Source: JAAOZN01 sp964421575
GTDB lineage: Archaea > Thermoproteota > Nitrososphaeria > Nitrososphaerales > JAAOZN01
DNA: 11,770 bases
NCBI GenBank assembly: GCA_964421575.1
Contig: CAYQXI010000100.1
Location: forward strand, 1-11,770
Reading direction: 5' to 3'
Positions 6,177-11,770 of this stretch are shown piece after piece. The notes beneath the pieces are model-generated. The model was not told the origin of the DNA. It worked only from the letters and a program-made list of their open reading frames with translations, and made no database searches. The stretch's first letter is position 1. Each line of letters opens with the position of its first letter. The position numbers and the translations under genes are program-made.

Positions 6177-6184
6177 TATATAAG
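6177..6184 (+). promoter_or_regulatory. TATA box of the UbiD/aconitase X operon
   Basis: TATATAAG is centred about 50 bases before the TTG at 6231, so transcription would begin near 6207, leaving a leader of about 24 bases with GAGGG at 6219-6223 as ribosome binding site. A six-pair inverted repeat, CTCAGC 6191-6196 / GCTGAG 6203-6208, lies between the box and the predicted start and could be a regulator site. Confidence 0.5.
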
Positions 6185-6230
6185 AGGCCCCTCAGCTTGA
6201 GTGCTGAGTTCGCCCCAAGAGGGATAAACC

Positions 6231-7502
6231 TTGAGTCTAAGAAGCTTCCTAGAAAAAGCGGATGTAGAAGTCGTAGATGAGGAGGTGTCACCAGATCAAG
6301 AAGTAGCAGAGCGGCTTAGAAAGGCTAGAAAACCAGTCTTGTTCAAGAGAATCAAAGGATATGCTGGATTCAGTATAGCTGGCAACTTGGTGTTTTCAAG
6401 GAATGCGTTAGCATCGCTGCTACAAGTGGATGTTAGCGGTTTGGCAAAACGTTTAGCATCTGCCTTATCTCACCCAACCAAATACAAGTTAGTGGGGGAT
6501 GCGCCTTGGCTTGAAGTACATCACAAAAAACCAGATCTGGCTTCCAAGCTTCCTTTGACCACCTTCTACAAGCAGTACCCAAAGAAATATGCCTCAGCAA
6601 CCATAGTTTTAGCTAAGGACCCGGACTCAGGGCGGCAGAACGCCTCGATTCATCGCTTGATGTATCTGCAAGGTAATAGGTTCGCGATTCGAATTGTCCC
6701 CAGAGACCTTTACACCTTCTACCAAAAGAATAAGGAGCGTGGTCTAGATACTGAGGTTGTCGTGGTTTGTGGTCTCCACCCGCTCATATACTTAGCAGCG
6801 GCAACCTCACACCCAAACTTGGATGAATTAGAGTTCGCCAACACCCTGCTAAAGGGAGAGTTAGAATGCTTTGCATTAGACGGTTTCAAGGTACCTAAAG
6901 AAGCAGAGGTCGTTATAAAAGGCAGGCTTCTCCACTCAGAAGAAGCCGATGAGGGACCATTCGTGGACCTAACCGGAACTTGGGATGCCGTAAGGAAGCA
7001 GCCGATACTTGAGGTGGATGAACTATACTACAGAAGCGAACCCATATGGCAAGTCATCTTACCAGGTGGTGTAGAGCATCGCCTACTGATGGGTGTGCCG
7101 CAAGAGCCTCGTATACTTACGTTTGTGCAGAATGCCGTTCCCTCGGCGCAGAATGTGGTGCTCACTGAAGGCGGTTGTGGCTGGCTACATGCTGTCGTTT
7201 CTATTAAAAAGATGGTTGAGGGAGACGGTAAGAACGCTGGGTTAGCAGCTCTTACCGCACATCCCAGCCTTAAGATGGTTATTGTAGTGGATGAGGACAT
7301 CAACATATATGATCCTCTTGACGTTGAGTGGGCGCTGGCTACGAGGTTTCAGCCAGATAAAGGTCTTGTAGTTATATGTGGGGTTAGGGGTTCTTCTCTC
7401 GACCCTTCAAGCAATAAGACAGGCATAACATCTAAGTGGCTTATAGATGCTACGCTACCACTAGATGTGGATAAAGAGCGCTTTAGTAAGGTTCAGGAGT
7501 AG
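6231..7502 (+). CDS. UbiD-family decarboxylase, probable anhydromevalonate phosphate decarboxylase
   Basis: A prenyl-FMN-dependent decarboxylase of 423 residues. UbiD signatures are GRQNASIHR at 134-142 (metal and prenyl-FMN contacts), RIVPRDL at 154-160, the acidic motif EEADEGPFVDLTG at 237-249 carrying the conserved metal-ligand glutamate, and VDEDINIYDPLDVEWALATR at 353-372. Its length is close to archaeal members and shorter than E. coli UbiD. The next two genes encode aconitase X. In the archaeal mevalonate pathway described in Aeropyrum pernix, such an enzyme converts trans-anhydromevalonate 5-phosphate to isopentenyl phosphate. Context, not sequence alone, sets the substrate; an aromatic acid decarboxylase is the alternative. 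The start is TTG with GAGGG seven bases before. Ten bases separate it from the next gene. Confidence 0.88.
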   Translation: MSLRSFLEKADVEVVDEEVSPDQEVAERLRKARKPVLFKRIKGYAGFSIAGNLVFSRNALASLLQVDVSGLAKRLASALSHPTKYKLVGDAPWLEVHHKKPDLASKLPLTTFYKQYPKKYASATIVLAKDPDSGRQNASIHRLMYLQGNRFAIRIVPRDLYTFYQKNKERGLDTEVVVVCGLHPLIYLAAATSHPNLDELEFANTLLKGELECFALDGFKVPKEAEVVIKGRLLHSEEADEGPFVDLTGTWDAVRKQPILEVDELYYRSEPIWQVILPGGVEHRLLMGVPQEPRILTFVQNAVPSAQNVVLTEGGCGWLHAVVSIKKMVEGDGKNAGLAALTAHPSLKMVIVVDEDINIYDPLDVEWALATRFQPDKGLVVICGVRGSSLDPSSNKTGITSKWLIDATLPLDVDKERFSKVQE

Positions 7503-7512
7503 GTAGAGGACA

Positions 7513-8718
7513 ATGTATCTTACCAACGAGCAAGAGGCTATCCTAAAGGGCGAAGAAGGTTGGGCTAAAAAGAAATGCTTAGAGATCGTAGTAGGGTTAG
7601 GTGAAATCTATGGTGCTGACCGCCTAATACCAGTAGCCTCAACCCAGATATCGGGTGTCAGCTACAAGACGCTAGGCGAATACGGGCTACAATGGTTGGA
7701 GTCACTTACACCAGCCAAAGTCGTCGTGCCAAGCACGCTAAATCCCGCTGGCATGGACCTCTGCCTCTGGTCGGAGATGGGTGTGCCAGAGGACTTTGCG
7801 GCGAAACAGATGAGGGTGATGAGAGCTTATGAGAAGTTGGGTGTAATAACTCTCTGTAGCTGCACGCCTTACTTAGCGGGTTTTGCTCCAAGGTTTGGGG
7901 AGCACGTGGCTTGGTCTGAGTCCTCTGCTGTTTGCTTTGCAAACTCCTTTCTTGGCGCACGCACCAACAGAGAAGGAGGCCCATCTGCTTTAGCCTCGGC
8001 GATAACGGGTTTGACAGCGAACTACGGTCTGCACATAGATGAAAACCGTAAGCCGACCGCTATCGTCGAGGTTTCGGCTAAGCTAGCGGGGTTAAGTGAC
8101 TACAGCGCTTTGGGTTACTTGCTAGGTAAGATGGTGCATCAACACATACCCTACTTAAGAGGCTTGCCTTCTTTAGATGTGGATGAAGCCAAGGCTCTTT
8201 CAGCAGCAGCGGCCGCATCGGGTAATCTGGCGCTTTTCCACGCTGAAGGTTTCACACCAGAGTCTAAGGTGGGTGTCGGGGAGGTTGGTGAGCGCCTCCA
8301 CGTAGATGATAGGGATGTTAAAGGGGTTTATGACGAGTTATCAACGATACGCTCTGGTAAGATCGATTTAGTTGCAATAGGCTGTCCCCACACGTCCATT
8401 GCTGAGCTGAAGGCTGCCGCTGCTTTGTTGGAAGGTAAGAAGGTCTCACCAGCCACTAAACTCTGGTTCTTCACCTCCCTACCAGTGAAGGTGCTCGCTG
8501 AGAGGCTAGGTCTTGTGGATGTGATAGAGGAGGCTGGAGGTAGGGTTTTCACAGACTGCTGTATGATCGTGGCACCACTCGAGCGCATGGGCTTCACCAC
8601 GATGGCGGTAAACTCGGCGAAAGCAGCCCTGTATGCGCCAACAGCCTCGAAGGTTGACGTGGTCTTCACAACATTTGGAAAGTGTATTGACATAGCGCTT
8701 GAGGGTAGGTTGGCTTGA
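7513..8718 (+). CDS. Aconitase X large subunit, probable phosphomevalonate dehydratase large subunit
   Basis: The catalytic, iron-sulfur-binding part of aconitase X, 401 residues, as in archaea where the protein is split in two. It opens with the family hallmark YLTNEQEAILKGEEGWA. It carries CSCTPY at 115-120, NSFLGARTNREGGPSALASAITG at 144-166 (the cofactor and active-site stretch), GCPH at 290-293, DCCM at 348-351 and GKCID at 389-393. These cysteines are the candidate cluster ligands. Together with the small subunit it should dehydrate (R)-5-phosphomevalonate to trans-anhydromevalonate 5-phosphate, the substrate of the decarboxylase just upstream. Bacterial aconitase X proteins acting on hydroxyproline derivatives are the alternative, but the split form and the neighbours argue for mevalonate. 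The ATG fits the family start. The stop overlaps the small-subunit start. Confidence 0.92.
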   Translation: MYLTNEQEAILKGEEGWAKKKCLEIVVGLGEIYGADRLIPVASTQISGVSYKTLGEYGLQWLESLTPAKVVVPSTLNPAGMDLCLWSEMGVPEDFAAKQMRVMRAYEKLGVITLCSCTPYLAGFAPRFGEHVAWSESSAVCFANSFLGARTNREGGPSALASAITGLTANYGLHIDENRKPTAIVEVSAKLAGLSDYSALGYLLGKMVHQHIPYLRGLPSLDVDEAKALSAAAAASGNLALFHAEGFTPESKVGVGEVGERLHVDDRDVKGVYDELSTIRSGKIDLVAIGCPHTSIAELKAAAALLEGKKVSPATKLWFFTSLPVKVLAERLGLVDVIEEAGGRVFTDCCMIVAPLERMGFTTMAVNSAKAALYAPTASKVDVVFTTFGKCIDIALEGRLA

Positions 8719-9107
8719 GGGTTATCAAGTGCAGAAAGATATCTGCTGGTAGAGCAGAAGGCTTATCACTCTTCTCTCCAGCACCCATAAGCTTCTTCGG
8801 CACAATAGACCCTTTGACGAGCGAAGTCATCGAGAAGAACCACCCCCTATATGGGCAGAGGATAGCGGATAAGATACTCATCTACCCCACAGGAAAAGGG
8901 TCCACAGTAGGCTCCTACATACTCTACGGACTCAGCAGAAGAGGGATAGCACCTAAGGCGATCATCATGAAGGAAGCCGAGCCGATCGTCGCAGTAGGTG
9001 CCATTATGGCAGATATCCCACTCGTTGATAGGCCCGAGTCCTTTGACTTCAGAAGCGGCTTGCACATAATACTGGATGCGGACAAGGGAGAGATCATCAT
9101 CCCCTAA
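8715..9107 (+). CDS. Aconitase X small subunit (DUF126), probable phosphomevalonate dehydratase small subunit
   Basis: The swivel-domain partner of the large subunit, 130 residues, at the usual length. The diagnostic stretch is ISAGRAEG at 9-16, then FFGTIDPLTSEVIEKNHPLYG at 28-47, then PTGKGSTVGSY at 58-68, whose serine 63 is the expected catalytic base in aconitase-type enzymes. AIIMKEAEPIVAVGAIMADIPLVDR at 82-106 follows the family pattern. It begins with TTG, and the TTGA tetranucleotide is also the stop of the large subunit, so translation of the two is probably coupled and balanced one to one. Its TAA stop overlaps the TAG stop of the convergent small membrane protein. Confidence 0.92.
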   Translation: MRVIKCRKISAGRAEGLSLFSPAPISFFGTIDPLTSEVIEKNHPLYGQRIADKILIYPTGKGSTVGSYILYGLSRRGIAPKAIIMKEAEPIVAVGAIMADIPLVDRPESFDFRSGLHIILDADKGEIIIP

Positions 9108-9307
9108 GCCTGCTCCCAATAAGGCTTCAGCCAATTGTAAGCAGCCTCCGCCACTACTGCTGCGCAAACCAATACTATAGATAGTAGCACTTCCCCTTTG
9201 CCGAGCATATAAGCCCCTACCATGGCGAGCGGTATCTGTAGGCTGTGTAGCAGTATAGCCAACGTCTTACGCCTCAGCGTAGCTCTCCAAACCCATCTGC
9301 TACTCAT
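9104..9307 (-). CDS. Unrecognised two-helix small membrane protein
   Basis: A 67-residue protein with a basic N-terminus (RWVWRATLRRK) and two hydrophobic helices, about residues 15-33 and 38-59, ending in KPYWEQA. The positive-inside rule puts the N-terminus in the cytoplasm. I do not recognise the family. The gene looks real: ATG with GAGGT seven bases before, a strong TATA box at 9335-9343, and a stop that overlaps the convergent small-subunit gene with no spare sequence. It lies between two isoprenoid-related genes, which is suggestive but proves nothing. Confidence 0.65.
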   Translation of the reverse strand: MSSRWVWRATLRRKTLAILLHSLQIPLAMVGAYMLGKGEVLLSIVLVCAAVVAEAAYNWLKPYWEQA

Positions 9308-9334
9308 ATGCCTACCTCTTTGTTAATTTGGTTG

Positions 9335-9343
9335 TATATAAAA
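9335..9343 (-). promoter_or_regulatory. TATA box for the two-helix membrane protein
   Basis: TTTTATATA on the - strand, centred about 32 bases before the ATG at 9307. The transcript would start near 9312, almost leaderless, although GAGGT is also present just before the ATG. Confidence 0.55.
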
Positions 9344-9375
9344 ACTGCAGATAAATGTTAAACTGGTGAGAGGTG

Positions 9376-10863
9376 CTAGGTAGCTTGTGGAGTGAGCGGT
9401 TTTATCTCTTCTTTGATAATCTCTCTGGCGAACTTTCTTTCAACCTCTTGCCTATGTAGGGTATTCATGGTGCAGAAGGGTATGATTCTACCGTCTGGCA
9501 CAGCATAATGTATGCCGCATCTTTGAACCCTCTCTAGGTCGAAGTTGTATCCATCCATAAAGTGCATAGCGCCGACCATTATTACTCTGCGCATAAGCTG
9601 ACCTAGTGCGCTATAGCTTCCCTCCTTTATGATGCCCGAGAGTAGGGAGCTTAGAATTTTTATCTTAAGATGCCTTAAGGAGGTTATCATCTTCATCTTA
9701 GCCCTAGTCTTCTTCCCAGCCAAAGCAAGTTTGGTAACTTCATCCATCGCAGCCATAAAACCGTCCACGTCAGCGTATCGAGTTATAGGGATTAGCTTAC
9801 CATCCTCAACAAAGACGAAGGTAGCCATACCACAGTGCTCGTGCATCGTAAACTCAGGATACGGTTTCCCTTTCAGCGCAGCCATCGCTCTTGCGAAAGG
9901 CACTACTGAGGGCACAGGGTAGAAGTCGTTTCTGGTTATTTGCCCCTCTGTTTGCTCCTCGACAAGCCTCATGAAGTCTGGGATTGTGATCCTGTACTCT
10001 CTGAGCTTCTGCTTATCTATCCTACCTGTTACGGAGACTGGTTGAACATTTACGCAGCGTACGATATCGAAGTTGTTAGCGGCAAACCTGATTATATCAC
10101 CTAGTTGATCATCGTTTACACCCCTAACTAAAGTGACCACCAATACTGTGCTTTCGTGCCCAATCTTACGGAGGTTCTCCAAAGCCTTCATCTTGGTCTC
10201 TAGAAGATCAACCCCTCTCGTGATGAGGTAGGTTTCATTTCTAACCCCGTCAAACTGGAGGTAAAACGTGCTAACCCCAGCCTCAGCCAAACTGCGAGCA
10301 TACTCCAGACTATTGGCGATTCTTATCCCGTTAGTGTTTACTTCAACGTGGGGTATGCCTGCTTCACGCGCCCTCTTAACCAACTCAGGGAGGTCTTCGC
10401 GTAGTGTTGGTTCGCCACCTGAAAACTGCAGAGCCTTTGTGCTGACAGGTCTATTTGCTGCTAGATTGTCTATCATCGCGAAGATTTCTTCCTTAGTTGG
10501 TTCGTAGAGGTAGCCCGCTGCGGCTGCGTTGGCGAAGCAGATGGGGCACCTTAGATTGCATCGGTTTGTCACATCTATTATGCCTAGAATGGTGTAGGAT
10601 TTGTGGTTAGGGCATAGGCCACAGTCATAGGGGCACCCTTTGTTGACCTTAGTTCTTGGGTTTTCAACACCACATCCATCTCTCCTAAACTTCTGAACCC
10701 TCAGATACTGCTCGTAGTCGCTCCAGTAGAGGTCTTCGTAGCTGCCGTGTTCAGGGCAGCTCTTCTGTATAAACACTTTTCCGTCAGATTGGTAGATCGT
10801 TGCTTTTATAACTCTGAAGCAGACGGGGCATATGCTTCTGGTCTCTTTAATGGGTGTCAACAA
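9376..10863 (-). CDS. tes: Radical SAM protein of the tetraether lipid synthase (Tes) type
   Basis: A radical S-adenosylmethionine enzyme of 495 residues. The N-terminus has CPVC at 12-15, CPEHG at 36-40 and C64, likely a small metal site, then GCPYDCGLC at 76-84 for an extra cluster. The radical SAM motif CNLRCPIC at 102-109 is preceded by IIDVTNR. FSGGEPTLRED follows, then late conserved stretches HEHCGMATFVF and a C-terminal RCGIHYAVPDGRIIPFC. This architecture matches Tes (MJ0619 and relatives), which joins the tail carbons of two phytanyl chains to make tetraether lipids at the membrane. Other members of the group act on related lipid positions, so the exact bond is inferred. The start is TTG with AGAGGG just upstream; a TAATTAAT tract at about 10882-10889 could be its TATA. 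It lies 69 bases after the cysteine synthase. Confidence 0.82.
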   Translation of the reverse strand: MLTPIKETRSICPVCFRVIKATIYQSDGKVFIQKSCPEHGSYEDLYWSDYEQYLRVQKFRRDGCGVENPRTKVNKGCPYDCGLCPNHKSYTILGIIDVTNRCNLRCPICFANAAAAGYLYEPTKEEIFAMIDNLAANRPVSTKALQFSGGEPTLREDLPELVKRAREAGIPHVEVNTNGIRIANSLEYARSLAEAGVSTFYLQFDGVRNETYLITRGVDLLETKMKALENLRKIGHESTVLVVTLVRGVNDDQLGDIIRFAANNFDIVRCVNVQPVSVTGRIDKQKLREYRITIPDFMRLVEEQTEGQITRNDFYPVPSVVPFARAMAALKGKPYPEFTMHEHCGMATFVFVEDGKLIPITRYADVDGFMAAMDEVTKLALAGKKTRAKMKMITSLRHLKIKILSSLLSGIIKEGSYSALGQLMRRVIMVGAMHFMDGYNFDLERVQRCGIHYAVPDGRIIPFCTMNTLHRQEVERKFAREIIKEEIKPLTPQAT

Positions 10864-10932
10864 TCTACCCTCTTTACCACCATTAATTAAGCTCTTCCTA
10901 ATCCTCCAAAAATCTTTAACCTTATGAGTCCT

Positions 10933-11770
10933 CTATAAACCTACTCTTTGACTCTTCGCCAGTAATTCGAGCTCTTGGTCTACGCAGGCGCTCTGTACAC
11001 CAAATTTTCTTATGCAGTCGAGGCACCTCTCAGGGTCACATAACGTGGTGCTCAGATACTTCTCCCCTCCGTCTGGTAGGATCGCTAAAATTACACCAGA
11101 GTCCAGCTCCTGAGCCTTCTTTAGCGCAGCGTAGAAGATTGCCCCAGAGCTAGGCCCGCAGAATATCCCCTCTTTGAGTGTGAGGAGTCTAGCTGTTTCT
11201 TCTGCTTCGGCTAGAGTTACAACCACTTTTTCATCTACTAGTGATGGGTCCCAGATCTTCGGCACGTACTGAACTTCAAGGTTCTTTAAGCCTTGGATCG
11301 GTGTGTCCTTATGCGGTTCCACGCCTATGACCTTTAGCTTCGGGTTCCTTTCTTTCAGCTTCTTTGAGACGCCGACGATCGTGCCTGTTGTGCCAAGTCC
11401 GGCGACTAGGTGTGTGAGTCTATCGCCGAAATCCCTCCAGATCTCTTCAGCTGTTGTTTCGTAGTGTGCTTTGACGTTGTTTGGGTTTGCAAACTGGTTA
11501 GGCATAAAGTACTTCTCTGGATTCTTTGAGACTATTTGTCTAGCTAGATCCTCAGCTCCATTCATCCCCTTTGCTGCTGGTGAGAGGATGCTCTTCGCGC
11601 CTTATGCCATTAAGATCTTTCGCCTCTCCATGCTCATGGTTTCAGGCATAACTATAGCGAGCTTATACCCCTTGACCGCACAGACCAATGCTAATCCTAT
11701 ACCTGTGTTTCCGCTTGTGGGTTCTATTATGATCTTGTCCTTAGTGAGCAAACCTTCTCTTTCAGCAGCT
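10933..11770 (-). pseudogene. cysK: Cysteine synthase, cut by window edge and interrupted by in-frame TAA
   Basis: A PLP-dependent cysteine synthase (O-acetylserine or O-phosphoserine sulfhydrylase fold). From the window edge the frame reads the phosphate-binding EPTSGNTGIGLA, then MPETMSMERRKILMA, then TAA at 11604-11602, and resumes in the same frame with GAKSILSPAAKGMNGAEDL. GLGTTGTIVG and PSSGAIFYAALK follow, as in intact enzymes. Many homologues have tyrosine or leucine at the interrupted position, so one base change (TAT or TAC to TAA) explains the stop. The lysine that binds PLP lies beyond the window. The last 40 residues hold four cysteines (C-x4-C-x2-C-x9-C) not usual in CysK. The rest is well preserved, so a sequencing error, a very recent mutation, or read-through are all possible. 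A re-start at ATG 11565 would give a fragment lacking the active lysine. Confidence 0.85.

Noticed and set aside
5965..6291. Short open frames on both strands in the gap before the UbiD gene
   Set aside because: No family resemblance and no ribosome binding sites; they overlap predicted promoters and the ends of better genes.
7706..7984. Open frame on the - strand inside the aconitase X large subunit
   Set aside because: It lies antisense to a strongly conserved gene, has an arginine/serine/leucine-rich composition and no start signal; a frame shadow.
8847..9167. Open frame on the - strand across the aconitase X small subunit
   Set aside because: Antisense to conserved coding sequence, with no recognisable domain or ribosome binding site.
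1..11770. Mobile elements or CRISPR
   Set aside because: No transposase, integrase, terminal repeat pair or regularly spaced direct repeats are visible, and gene content looks like ordinary chromosomal housekeeping.

Overview
The window reads as archaeal chromosome, most likely from a thermophilic or otherwise deep-branching TACK-type lineage. The evidence is two tRNA genes whose introns have bulge-helix-bulge geometry, no encoded CCA on either tRNA, TATA boxes (TTTATATA, TTTAAATA and similar) about 26-30 bases before several starts with some probably leaderless mRNAs, frequent TTG and GTG starts, and archaeal gene families: UPF0282, split aconitase X, an archaeal UbiD, and a tetraether-synthase-like radical SAM enzyme. 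I cannot place the phylum from the sequence alone. No insertion sequence, phage gene or CRISPR array is visible.

Layout. Bases 1-281 hold no convincing gene but contain nested perfect inverted repeats that could fold into a pseudoknotted RNA. A tRNA-Asp(GTC) with two non-anticodon introns follows and ends one base before the stop codon of a convergent ubiX (flavin prenyltransferase). Then, on the + strand, come a UPF0282 metallo-beta-lactamase-fold protein, a six-helix membrane protein, an ArsR-type regulator with an inverted repeat around its TATA box, an unrecognised four-helix membrane protein, and a DHH/DHHA1 phosphoesterase. Next on the - strand are an HhH-GPD-like protein, an intron-containing tRNA-Ala(TGC) and an unrecognised small protein.

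The functional centre is 6231-9107: a tight operon of a UbiD-family decarboxylase and the large and small subunits of aconitase X. This matches the archaeal branch of the mevalonate pathway, in which phosphomevalonate dehydratase makes trans-anhydromevalonate 5-phosphate and a prenyl-FMN-dependent UbiD enzyme decarboxylates it to isopentenyl phosphate. The ubiX at the other end of the window could supply the prenyl-FMN. Just beyond, convergently, lie a tiny two-helix membrane protein and a radical SAM protein of the tetraether lipid synthase (Tes) type, which consumes isoprenoid lipid. The window therefore holds both ends of membrane-lipid isoprenoid metabolism.

At the right edge is a cysteine synthase cut by the window border and interrupted by one in-frame TAA, with a cysteine-rich C-terminus. 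The points most worth a second look are the two-intron tRNA-Asp, the pseudoknot-like region, the interrupted cysteine synthase, the departure of UbiX from its usual substrate-site motif, and the isoprenoid-to-tetraether neighbourhood.
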